In this document: piece by piece, positions 17,831 through 29,989 of the stretch | How positions within the stretch are numbered: the first letter of the stretch is position 1 | Layout: every line of letters begins with the position of its first letter | Assembly: GCA_019918135.1 (NCBI GenBank) | Contig: WBZZ01000852.1 | Coordinates: 17,501-81,500 of the forward strand | Length of the DNA: 64,000 nt | Reading direction: 5' to 3' | From: Paulinella micropora | Lineage: Eukaryota > Cercozoa > Imbricatea > Euglyphida > Paulinellidae | Position numbers and translations under genes: made by a program | The notes under the pieces: generated by a model | Seen by the model: the letters and a program-made list of their open reading frames with translations, nothing else | What the model was told of the DNA's origin: nothing | The model's database searches: none

Positions 17831-20800
17831 AAACCTCGCGTGCCGCTTCGTCGGCCGCCGTCTCCTTCGACAACTCTACCGTTGCCGCCGTAAAATCACC
17901 AGCGGTCCATCCGTCCTTGTTTCCTTGCGGATCGTCATCTGCCGACCATGCTACCAGCTTATATACCGGTGTTCTCGCCCGTACTATATCTCACAATTCC
18001 CCCTCGTTCCTGTTAGTGGCATCGAGCCCGACACCCCATTCACCCATCCCAGCGTTCGCCGTAACGCTTGCCGATACCACGGCTGTCCCCCATATTTGTC
18101 CTGAAAGTGTTTTCCGATCACACTGATCGCCGCCATCGTGTCATTCCCAATGACTTCCTCCCCCCCTTAGTTGTTTGATCGCCACCTTCGTGTAGGCTAA
18201 AGGGAAATCAGCTCTTTTAATTGAATTAACCGCTTTCCTAGGACTCAAAGATCCTGTCCATTCACCAATATTCTGGTAAGTCTGGAGGAGGAGACGGTCC
18301 CGGTCCCGTTCCTCCCCGTTATTCCTTCTAGTGGGTCCCGAATTCCTTTCCGGCCCCCGGCCGAGATCCTTATCCACAGACCTATTCCCTTGATCCATCG
18401 CGTCCGCCGCGATTCCCTTGTCCTCCTTGCTACCCTCATTCCCCTTTATTTCCTTGTCCCCCCTATGGCTTGTATCCCCCTTATCCTCTTTCTCATTCCC
18501 CTGTTTCCCTTCACCTGTTCCCCCCTCACAAGTCCGCTCCTCTGCCTTCTGCCGTTTGTCGTGTTCCCTATCCCCCTTTCTTTCTTCTTTGTCTCTCATC
18601 CGTTTCTTGTCATCCCCCAGTCAGATCGATTGAATAGCGTTCTCCTTGACCATCCCCCCCCCCCATCCGGGCTGCCGTATCCCGCCCTGTCGATCCGTTG
18701 CCGTGCCGAGCGAGCCTCTCGCCGACGTTCCCCTGTTTTGCTTTCCCCAATTATCATGACGTCATTCGCGCCGTCATGCCGCTGCGGTCACGCTTCCTCC
18801 TCTCGCGGAGCCCGTTCCTGTTCAAATATACCATTCCTCTGTTCATGTTCCTTTTCCATATCTTCCACAGATATCATCCTACCCGACGGCGTGGGTGCTC
18901 CCCTGCCCGCCGCTCCCTGGCGTTCCGGCAATCCCGCCGCCGCTCCTGAAATAAGCACCGTTTCAGCCATTTCCGGCTGTGTTTCCGCCGATCGCTGATA
19001 TCCCCCGTAGTCGCGTCCCCCGCGTCGGACTCCGCCACGTTGTCCACGACCCCCTTTTCCACGCTGAGGACACCCCGCCGCATCATAATATGAGCTTTGT
19101 CCTTGCGCCGCCATTTATATCGCGCGATGTTTTGGTTGTTGAAATGTTCCGACCAGACCAGCTCTTCTTGCGGGAACATCTTGCCCAGTCCCCCCAACTG
19201 CCACCTGCCATGGCGGATAGCCTTCTTCCGTTCCCAACATGCCGCCTTCCGTTTGGCTTCCGTGGCGCGATCCAAGTCGTTCTGATACAGCGTATCATCG
19301 TTGTGCACTCGGCAACTCCGCCGTTCCGTCGTTCGAGGTATCGCTCCCAATTATCCCCCATACTTCTGCCTTCATTGCCTGAAGGCATCTCTTCCTGAGT
19401 GGCATCATCACTGTGTGCCTCTGGTCCGACAATCGCACCATTCCCCCTTCCGCCAACTTCCCTGTCATGTTTCCGTTTACATCCCGGCTTTCCTCCCTTT
19501 TCGACACCTTTTCTCTTCCTGTCTTTCCCTTACCTCCGCCACCGGAGCCCATCGTACATATAACCCTTGGCATACATCAGGCCATTATTAACCTTTAAGC
19601 TTGTCCTCACGAAAAAGCTATCGTGTCTCCGCATATTTTCCCCCCCATAACGTGCCGTCTTGTCGGAAATGCCTTTCCCTATCTTGATCCAACTCAGTCT
19701 TTTTCCATCCACTAATCCCCTCCATGTCTCCTCCCCGTTCTTTCCCTTAGCACCATCTTGTGGCCCCCGGGCCTGTTCTTCCATTTCCTTTTCTGAGGCT
19801 CCTTCCCATAGTTTTCTTCCCCCATCCGAAGCTAGGAATTATGAAGCTTTGCACCAAATGCAGACATCCACACAATACATCCCATGTCGTTTGCATTTGT
19901 GTGCCATGATGGCTCCCCCATTTATGTCACTGTATAACCCCCTTCCGCCCCTTATCGTGTCCCATTTCCCCCGCCTTTCTACCACTTGAACCCCGTGGTG
20001 TTCCCCACACTCCCAAGCGGTACCACTTTTGCCTTCAGTCTTTGTCTTCGTGTTGACAGATTCCCCCATCGTGCCCCCTTTCCCTCTGTGGTCTCCCGTT
20101 AACGTTGCCCCCTCACGTGTCCGCTCCGGGGGATCCTCTGCCCGTTGTGCTCGTCGTCCCCATTTCCATTCATACATAATGCCCTCGCCCCTTTTATCTT
20201 GTTTCTCTTTCAATTCCGTTCTTGTTCCTTGTCTCCTGTCACAGCCCTTCCTTTCCCGCTCCCATAAGTTGCCTGAACTCGCTTCCGCTCGCTCTTCCCC
20301 AGTCAAACTCAACCATACCGACACAGTGACGTCAGCCACCGTCTCTGGACTCTCCTCCCAGCCCTCATCGCAGGCCCAGGCCAAGTCCGTCGCAACTTTA
20401 TTTCCCGTTCCACCTCCGACCCCCTCCATTCCCCCTCTGACTTAATTAGTATTATCCGGAATGCCCTGCACCCATCGTGCGTACCCTCACCTTGGTACCC
20501 AACCTTTTCGCCTCCTCTACCGTTCGTTGTGTAAATGCCCTTGCCGCCATGGCAACAAATATTCTATTCCTCCGCGGCCTCGCCCTTTTCCATCTCCGTT
20601 ACCCATATATACCATGCACTGATTCCTTGCCACCTTTGCATCCTTGCATGATGCCCCTTGCCGCCTCTTTCATCCCCTCTGGCAAGCTGATAGCCGTATG
20701 TAACCATACAAACTTCATTGCGCCCCACTGCGATTGATCAATTATCACCCTAGTTCCGCGAGTTGTTCTGTACCCTTCCCCCCATAACATTTTGTGACAT

Positions 20801-23600
20801 TGCTCCTGCCATGCAGTATAACGTTAACCTCTGTTTCGTCTTCTCTGCCACCGTCTTCCGTATCTTTTCCTCCCATCCCGATCTCCTCCTGTAATGATCA
20901 CTCAGTTGTTCTCCTGTGTATAACCCGGCAACATCCGAACAGGTGTGTCGTCCCAATTTGTCTCCTGTCCTTTCCCTCCTGCTTCCTCCAGCTCCCCCCT
21001 CGCCGAAAACTCTCTTCAGATTCTCCTGTCTTATCTCCTTTTCTCTTGCCAATGTCCATCGCATCGTATCCTCCTCTCCTTCCTTATTTCACTCCTTACG
21101 TCCTTTATATTCCGGTAGTCCGCTTGTGGCACAACTTCCTTGACAAGTTCCGTCCCACCGACCTTGCATCCACATGAAAGGTTGCCTTGTCTGTATAGGC
21201 TACTCGAATTCCTCATACACCCCCCCCCCCCCCCTTCATTTCCCCGTCACCTCTGTCGAATTCGAAACGTGTGTGTCGCCCCTATCTCCCATTCGTCCTT
21301 CCATTTTCCTTTCACCGTCTCTCCCTCCACCCGAAGCAGCTTATCGTTTGGGTCTGTTATAACACCTGCCAGTCCCGAGATACCGTGAGTATATATCATA
21401 ATATTCAAGTGATGCATATTCCCAACCTCATTACGTGTTGTCAGTTTCCCCATTCCGTGACTTATGCTCCCGATTCATTCCCCATTCCGTAACCTTCCAC
21501 AGCATTTTCCAGATTGAATTTCATCCCCCATTCTGTGAAACATGTTCCTGTTTCAACCTCATGCGTACCTTAATCCGGAGTCAGTGAACTCAGTAATTAA
21601 TATCAGATTCCTCAAGTCAGCCTCATTCCATATCTCAATTCATCCCCCAACCAAATTTAAAGAATATCAGGTTCCGCCCGTCAACATTATTCCATATTTT
21701 AACCCATCCGTCGATCCAATAATCTCATCCTTACTTCCTGTCTTGCTTCCTTCCTTCTTTCCTTGCTTAGCCAGGCGTGACCATATCACCTTCCTATCCT
21801 TCCTTCATTTAATCACTTCCATTCCACTGCTTTCTTCCATTCCAGACCAATTCCATTCCATTCCATTCCATTTCCTTTTATACACCACTTCCATCCCATT
21901 CCATTCCAGTTCCTTCCATGTCACTTCCATCCCATTCCATTCCAGTTCCTTCCATACCACTTCCATCCCATTCCATTCCAGTTCCTTCCATACCACTTCC
22001 ATCCCATTCCATTCCAGTTCCTTCCATACCACTTCCATCCCCTTCCATTCCAGTTCCTTCAATACCACTTCCATCCCATTCCATTCCTTCATAGATTCCT
22101 CTTGTCGACCTTTTGTCCATAATTTTTTTTAAAGATTTTTTATTTTTTTTTAATCCATCCATCAATCCATGTCGCGTTGCCCCCCCATTCCCATCGTGAT
22201 GCCTCAAAGTGGATACCAAATCTTTCTTTTAAGTATTTTACTAAATGATAACAGAAAGTGTTGTCCCAAATGACATCAAGTCTCGCCACCCTCCGTTCCA
22301 AGTTCCCAATACCAATCAAGTCCAAGTCGGCACGGTACATCCAGTAGCACCCTCAGTATGTCCCAGTTCTGACGACATTATAACCAGTGTCGTGTTTTTT
22401 CCGTTCCCTTATTCCCCCTTCTCTAGGAACTGTGTTTCCTGCTACTGGTCTTTTGTCCCGTCCTCGTCCGTTATTCATTCCCATTTCGCCTTCTTATTAC
22501 GACGCCACAATCCGACTCCTTACACGTGTACATCCATTCCTTGTCGTCCTTGTTCCTTTGCCATGTGTCCCTGCTCTAGGCAGTGTTTCCTTCTCCGACT
22601 TGTCCTTTGCCTCTCCTTCGTCCGTTATTCATTACCATTCTACCTTATTGCCATGCCACAATTCAACTTGTGCCTTAATAATTGTATCTATTGTGACCTA
22701 GTCCCCGTTCCCACTGGTCACATCTCCCCCTCCATCTTCGTATCCATCCCTGTGGCCCCATGGCCTGTAAGGGTTCCCATAATATTATCGTGATGTATCA
22801 GGCCCCGTGTCTATCTTGTTGCACACCCTTCTTCCTCCTTCCTTCCCGAGTCAGATTGACTTTCGTCATCCCTCATTCCATCATTGAATCCCGCCCACAT
22901 CCCATCCTGTCCCGTTCCTTCCTCCTTCGACCAGTAAACGTTCCCCCTTCCCAACAGCCATGTATTCTCAAAGCATCCCCCATACCTTTCTGTCTGTGCG
23001 TCCTTTCCTTGTGGTTTCATCCCCCCCTTCGGGCCTCAACAATTATGCCTCGTTCGTCCTCCTTCCATCTGCCCACCAACATTTCCGTCAATGTCACCAC
23101 CCCTACTAGTAAGGTGCCTTGCCTGCCGCAAAAGGCGTCCAGAAGCATTTGACTTTCCGAGCCATGATGACAGAATATATCCCCCCTTTGCATGCGGACC
23201 CCTGTAGACCCCCTCTGCTGCAAAAGTTCCCTCATGATTATCGCAACGTTCCTCATCCCCTGATTTAATTTATTCCGTAGCCAGTTTGTTGCCATCCCCT
23301 TTGCGTTTGACACCTTCCACTTTACCTCCTCCTTCAGTGCTCCTCTCGTACACTGACCCATCTGTTATTCCATCCCTTCCCAAGCCTGTATGTCACCTTC
23401 TTCCCCCATCCAACGTCGACGCGTCTCAGTGCCCATCTGATTTCCACCTTCGTCAGTTCTGCAGAATTCCATCGCCCCCTCCCGCATCATACTCAACCAG
23501 CCATATGATGCTTGCAACAGTCACTACACCGTCACTCAACCAAACATCATGCCATTGTCAGCTGCAGGGCACGACCCCAAAGTGATAAGCACTGACAAGA
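17831..23600. other. pyrimidine-rich tract, probably the decayed 5' part of Ty3 relic 2
   Basis: For almost 6 kb the plus strand is strikingly rich in C and T, with many CCC and TTCC runs. Read on the minus strand it is purine-rich. Minus-strand frames at about 18.1-20.4 kb give charged Glu/Lys/Gly/Arg-rich sequence that could be the remains of a gag or leader, but I recognise no domain. No intact gene is supported. A 36-bp satellite-like array lies inside. The last few hundred bases, to about 23.98 kb, lose the skew and show nothing. Confidence 0.5.
21840..22092 (+). repeat. 36-bp tandem array built on TTCCA/CATTCC
   Basis: About six units of a 36-bp sequence (CACTTCCATCCCATTCCATT followed by CCAGTTCCTTCCATAC) stand in tandem, preceded by a plain CATTC run. 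The period is a multiple of three, so frames on both strands look long and repetitive. That is an artefact of the array, not evidence of a gene. Confidence 0.9.
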
Positions 23601-23984
23601 AATATGCAACCAAGGTAGGCTGTAAGGTTTTCAATTAGTTCTGCATGCTGTAAGCAGTGTGTATCACATTCCCTCTGCCAATTTGTAAGTGCAGTGTGCG
23701 TTACATCACCATTCAAAATTCAAACTTCTGCCGATTGACAGACCATGCCTAATCAAGCCCCTCACGTACTGCAGCTCATCCAAACTGCAAGAAATGCATA
23801 GCCTCATCATATATGCACCCAAAAGCATCAACCATCAATAAATGTACAGTCGTCCATAAATAAACAGTGTCGCCACTTCGAATCTGTGCCAACTTTTTGT
23901 CCAAGTCATAGATGTCCAAAAATTTCCGAGTAACGAGGAAAATTTTCCTTACCCCGTAAACTATGTTTTTATTAGCGACTCCAA

Positions 23985-24283
23985 TGTTACCGAGACCAAA
24001 TATTTAATAATATAATAACTGTCTAACGACTTGTAGAATGAGGAATACCTAACGTAGAAGGGACTCCGTACTCTCCAAGCCAAAGTAAACCGACAGACCG
24101 GAACGTAGAGTAATGCCATTATATACCGGATGGGCCGGCACACCACCAGTACCAGAAAAGGTACTTTAAATGACTGTATTAATAACTTACTAATAATACT
24201 ACTAACCGTAACGATTATTACCAACGTACAAAATAGCAATACGGACATAGCTGAGGAGGAAGGGTCTAATTAATTGTCCAATG
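23985..24283 (+). repeat. mosaic repeat copy 2 (modules B+C)
   Basis: Module B (23985-24142) matches 906-1079. Module C (24143-24283) matches 33132-33275. The right edge of C runs into an inverted repeat (GTCTAATTAA / TTAATTAGAC, about 24264-24301) that the other C copy lacks. The copy lies just left of the Copia relic, and C also lies just right of it in the same orientation, so C brackets that element. Confidence 0.7.
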
Positions 24284-24729
24284 CTCCCCCTTAATTAGAC
24301 TCCCTTACGAGTCAGTGTCCACCATACAACGTGCAACTAACAGCTAGATTAAGCAAATGAGCGAAGCGCAAAGTGAGCTAGCCTACGTCTCCTGTGGAGT
24401 TCGGCAATATAGCTACACTATAACAACTAACGCGCGATATGCACAACAGTGCATACAATATGACTACAAGAAAGCAGAGGTGCTAGCCTACGTCTCCACA
24501 ACTTGTGGAGTTAGGCAATCTAGTCACCTAATTTCTAATATCTATCCCCGGACTACCGGGAACCTAACAAAAGTCCTACCCAAAGTCCACGTAGTAGGAA
24601 GTCCCGATCGTTGGAGAAAGTCTCATGCCACGCCGAACCGCCGCCCGCAGTGGAGAGTCGCACTCCGTGATAGAGGGAAAGGTATACAGATAGATGGACA
24701 GACAAATAGATCGAAAGATGGAGCCCGAT

Positions 24730-26660
24730 CACTCCGGTCTAGTCAGACGCGACGGGTCGCACGCGTCGAAGGTAGGGCTCCCCACGCTGCGGCTTTGTGT
24801 TGATGTCTGCAATATTGAGTCTCCCGACGCCACCTTCTCGTTGATCACGAGCCCAGCGTCCACCTTCTGGTTCACGATGGCGCAGCGCAGGTCCACGTGT
24901 CCGAGCTTCCTAGAAAGATCCAGAGCGCCTTGGTTGTCGCCGTACAGGATGGGGGGCTTCCCCCACCCGTACGGCCCCAGCGCGTCGGCGACACGCCCCC
25001 CAGCGATGCCCTGCACAAGTTAGTGATTTTATCTTGGCCCTGCCAGGTATGCTTCCTCCATGGCGTAGACTTCAGCCTCGCACGAGGAGGCTTCCGGGGC
25101 CGCAGGCATCAGACGCGCGCCAGCCGTCGCCACTTGAGGATCCCCGCTCCCGGCTGCCGCCGCCACCAGCTCGTCGCTCGCGGCCCTCGCCTTCTCCTCC
25201 ACGCGCCCACGCCTAGCCGCGTCCGCGGGAATCGCCACCGACACGTTTCGTTTGAGACAGAAAGGCAGTATAGAACCGCCAAGAAAGAAATGGAACCCCG
25301 CCAGTCGCGCTCGGCGATCCTCTGGCGTCCCCTTCCAGCTCGAATCGGCCCATGATAATAAGCGGGTACCGTTCGCTTTGGTAAAGCGAATACCCTTGGT
25401 GCGGGTATCACTGAGGTACCGCACAACTTGCTCGGCCTGCTGGAAATTGAATAGCTCTGGCTTCGAGGCATGGATGGCTACCTCCCCTAGTGGGCCCAAG
25501 ACCTCGTGCCGAGTAATGCATGTCTACAGGAGGACACCTACGATATGCTGCGGCGAGAACTGCTCTAACACGGATTGCTTCCCGGCTCGCACCCCCGGTA
25601 TCAACCACGGTGAATCGGCGGTAGCTAGACCGGTGCACTGTAGCTTCTCAACTGCCTCCCAGATAAAGTCCTCCTGAGAGATCTTGATCGTATGTCCTAA
25701 CCGACAGTCTTCCTTATCTTCGATATTCAGACCTACCACCCCAGTCGGAGCCTCTTGCTTAAAGACCCTAAAGGCCTTCTTACCGGCAGCTAAGAACTCC
25801 GCTTCGACATCCTTACCACTGAACGCTCCCATCATGTCGTCGACGTGCACGAACACATACTCCGGTTTGTCCTTAACGGGTAGCCAACGCCAAAAGAAGC
25901 AAGGAAAAGCAACATGAGCCTTAAAGCCTAAACCTTCTAAGAACGGGACTAGCTTGTACCGCCACCATTTGCGGCCCGCATCCGGTCTACCATAGGGGGC
26001 CTTAAGCATTTCCCACACATACCCCGGCTCCTCTAAACCAAAAGGTGGTACGATGTAACTGGGGCGATAACCCTGCTCAGCTGCAGACGCTTCCGTGTAC
26101 GCGGTGCCAACGTCCCACTTTGACAGGACCAAACCAAAGAACACTGTTAGGGCGAAAAGCATCAAGATGGTAAGGGCACACGGGGTTGGGAAGTCACGTT
26201 TCCCAAAGTGCCATCCCTGTATCATGGAAAACCCCTTGGCCGTCCATCGGCTTTTGAACTTCAGGATTTCTCCCCCTGCCTCTTTGGTAGCATCCACGAA
26301 CAATTAACCGGCCTTCACAAATGTCTTTCTTGTCTACTAAGCCGGCTCGAACTCTCCGGAAGCAACCTTTCTTCCAGAGCGTAGCTCTCCTCGCCTATGG
26401 CGTCGTCCCAGTACCCTAGCTCGTCGGCTTGCTTCTCACTCACCGGTCTAGTGAACGTGGCGGCATGGGCGGTCTCCGGGCGAGACCGTCGGCAAGGTAC
26501 TTGACGATCTCCGAGTCCAACATACGGTCTGGGGAGTCGTCATCCTCAAACTTTACCCAGTGGGCCGGTCCGTTCTTCTTCTGCTTCTTAACACATATGG
26601 GTTCGCTCACGTCTTGCACCTGGCCTCGTCGGACCTTGTCCCGGAAACCCACCCCATAGG
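24730..26660 (-). pseudogene. Copia RT and RNase H region
   Basis: RT carries the Copia-type segments RWTAKGFSMIQG, KWDVGTAYTEA and a catalytic box FVHVDDMM near 25.84 kb. The RNase H end carries GDNQGALDLS near 24.93 kb, matching the Copia family motif for cDNA-bound RNA removal. The region is broken. Confidence 0.85.
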
Positions 26661-27199
26661 TCTTCTTGGCCCAAGCCCAGCCCCACTGTGTGGCTGGGGT
26701 CTCAACCCACCTTCCCTTCAGCTCCCTTATTGTTTCAGGGTTTGGATCGGGGGCCTTCCTCGGTTTTCACGGCTTCCTTTTCAGAGGTCGCCTCCTCCAC
26801 TTCACCGTCGGAATCGGAGCTATCAAGCTCCCCCGGATCCGGGGCCTTCTTACCCTCACCTGACTCGGTCACCCCCACCCGGGGCTTTGGGACAAACAGC
26901 TGCTCAAAGTCGGCGTCTTCCACCAAGGGGTCTCCTTTGAACGGTTCTAAGCTCAGGCCCTTCTTCTCCCAGAGGGGTTGTAACAACGGCCAGGCGGGCT
27001 GGTTGTCGTCAAAGTTCTTGACGTTTCGCCAGGGAAACACCCTTCCTTCACACAGGATGTACTTTCAAATGTGCGGAGTACTCCAAACTCAGACCTAACC
27101 AGGCGGCCATATGCGCCCGGCTCTCGTCATGCCCTAACCTGCCCTCGATGACCATGTGGCATAGGCACCCAAAAGGATGAAGGTAAGCTATCCAGTTCA

Positions 27200-28930
27200 C
27201 CTTCCTTTCACGGGGCATAAGCTCAAACATCCGGACATCACCACCGGATCGTAGGGTAGCTGTGCCTTAACCAGGTTATGGCGCGCTTTGCGCCAAAAGT
27301 CACGTTGGGACACTTCGGCATAGGTGTTCTTGTTGTGCTCGTTGAGGGTATTAACCCTCTTCCTCACTCCCGTGTCCCGGACCAGCTCCTTGAAGTCAGC
27401 TGAGGTATGCTCACCGTCTACCCTGACTTCCTTCACCTTCTTGCCGCTTTGCGTCTCAAGGAAGTTTATGCATTCCCGCATGAAACGCACTTGTGGTGCC
27501 GCTGTGCCATCCTTTAGAAGGAGGCCAAACGCATACCCGGTGTTAGCCTCGATTCCCACCATGCCGTACCAAAAACCCACCATGGAGGGGTTTGCGTAGG
27601 CACCCGGACTTGTCGAACGACACGGCCTCGAGCTTTTCTACCTGTGTCAGTTGGTTGCTTGCCGGGTGGTTCACCTTTCCCCCTTTTGCGGCTGGGCACT
27701 CCTTACACTCCTTTACGGCTTGCTCATGGGTCTTGTCACCCACTATCTTGATCCCGTAAGCCTCACTGATGAGGCGCTGCATGCTGCTTCCGGGTCCTCC
27801 GAACTTCTGATGGAGTTGTTCGCTAGTCAACTCAGTGACCTTAGCCATCTCTTTCGAAGAAAGCTCTAGCCTCAATGCAACCTTGTCGGCAGCCAGCTCT
27901 TGGTTGGTGGACGTCACAAAACGCCACACCTTGTCCACAGCGTCGAGGTACAGAACTCCGACCTTAAGTTCTGGGGAAAAGTCCGGTATCCGGGCCTTGG
28001 TGATGTAGCCCTCTCCCTTCTTGTTGAAAACCACGCTGTAACATTCCTTAGCTAACTGAGGACCGGAGACTAAGGTTTCATCTATGTTGGGGCTAACCCA
28101 CATACTACCTAACCTGTTCTTTTCCCCCTTTCCGTTCACGGTCGTTATGTCTAACGAGCCCTTCTTAGTAACGGTGGTCTCCCCGTTGACCGTGTCTACC
28201 CGTTTCATTCCTCGCTGAATGTTGAACAAACATTGTTCAGCTCCGGCCGGCACAAAATGCAACGTAGCTCCCGAATCGAACATGGGATCTTTGTCCGCAC
28301 TCCGTCCTAGTAGGGCCTGTTCCGCTAGCCGGATACCCTTAGCCATCCATCCGGGTTCGGTCATGAAACGCACTAGGTCGTCAACCGGGTCGGCTTCTCC
28401 CTCGGCTTCCGGCAAACTTGCGTATTCCTTCTCTAGTACGCTCTCGCCGTCCACCACCCTTTCTCGGACTCTGAACGGCTTAGTACGAGGTTGAAACACG
28501 GCGGCACTGTTTGCTGCTGCTCCTTCTACGGCCCAATGTCTCGGACATCTAGGCTTGTTCATGGGATACTCACTCCCCTGCACCCAGTCGTACAACAGCC
28601 TAGTCCACTCTCCCCACCTATTCCGGAAGTCAGCTTCATCTATTTCTTCCTCACCGCTCAACGCCGGACGATGCAACCGGCGCATCTCCTCTTGCTGCTC
28701 TGCCACGGCTCGGAGTCGACTCTCTCGCTCTCCGGTACTTAGTCGGGTAGGACTATTAGGCTCAGCTAAGGTTGAGGAGGCCGTAGACGGACCGGAACTA
28801 GTAGTAGTGGGCAACAGGGAAGTCACCTTTCGGTCTGCAGGGGGTACCGTCTTAGCATGGGACGCAAACCAGGGCATCCCACTCACGGAGGCTCGGACCG
28901 TCTCAAGGAAGCCAAACGCACGAGCGCCCA
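27200..28930 (-). pseudogene. Copia protease and integrase region
   Basis: The protease signature FDSGATLHFVP is near 28.29 kb on the minus strand. Further on comes a GAG-pre-integrase-like zinc module with His and the pair CKEC, then an integrase core with a conserved VRVDGEH segment near 27.4 kb. Family and order are clear; the region is part of the broken element. Confidence 0.8.
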
Positions 28931-29989
28931 CTGACCTACCCTATTGCTTGGGCTGGTGGAGGGCGTAGTCACCGGATCGCTATCGGTCCCGGCGGTACTA
29001 GCATCCCCACCGCCGGGGTCTGCATCAGCACTAGGGTCGGGACCTATGGGGGACGGCACCCTTACCGGAGCTCTAACCACGTCCCTGTCTCTAGCCGGGG
29101 ACTCTTCACCTTCACGCTCCTCCTTCCCGTCGGATTCAGAGGAAAGATCGGCATCGGACTGCATCTCCGGAGGCTCATGATTCTGGCACGTCCTCCGGGC
29201 CGGGCCTCACCTTCACCCCTTGTACCTTCTCTCTTCTTGCTTTGAGTAAAGATTTCAGGTTTTGGCTCATGATACCACTACCAGCCTCAGCCGGCTCGGC
29301 CTTTGAACCAATCTCAACCTTCGGGGCATATACCGCTGACGGCCCGCTCACCCCTCTAGGTCTACCCTTACTCTCTCCACGTGGGTTGGGTGCTACCGGA
29401 CGGAGTGGAGTACCGGCACCGATGCTACTGACGGGGGCACAACTCCCCCACGAGAGGGGGATACCCCACCTCGGAAGTACATATGCTTCGCTTGGGCACC
29501 GGCCTGAGGTTCATGTTGGCGGTACACCTTCCGTCATGAGGGTACACCGGACGCCTCCCATGTTACAGGTTGAGGGCTAATGATCCACTCGGTAAACTGT
29601 CCGGGTTCACGGGGCTTCGCATAGTGGATGATGGACAAGAGGGACCGGTTCCACGGGATGCCCCGCTTCGCGGCTTCGTGTCTCACTATGGCCTCAACCA
29701 TCAGGGGATGACTCCCACTTTTGATCTGGGCTTCTAACCCTCGCTCTCCCATCTCGCACATTAGAGGTAGATGATCCCTTCGGGCTATGTCGGCTGCCCA
29801 TCGACGCAAGGCATTTTCTCTCTCTTGCTTGGCTCGCTGGTACTGATGCTCAACGCAATAGTTGCTATCTATCATTGAGAGTAGCTGCCTTAATCCTCAG
29901 GCTGTTGAAGGGAGACTCAAGGTCCTTCAACCGGGCCACGCACCGGCGCTTTCCTTCCGCTACTCCATGGCACCGCCCCTCATTCATCT

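Noticed and set aside
18141-20429. Minus-strand frames read as independent host genes
   Set aside because: They are charged, low in complexity and lie in a skewed tract that keeps several frames open at once; no domain is recognisable.
21542-22219. Long frames on both strands over the CATTCC array
   Set aside because: They are products of a 36-bp period without stops, not evidence for proteins.
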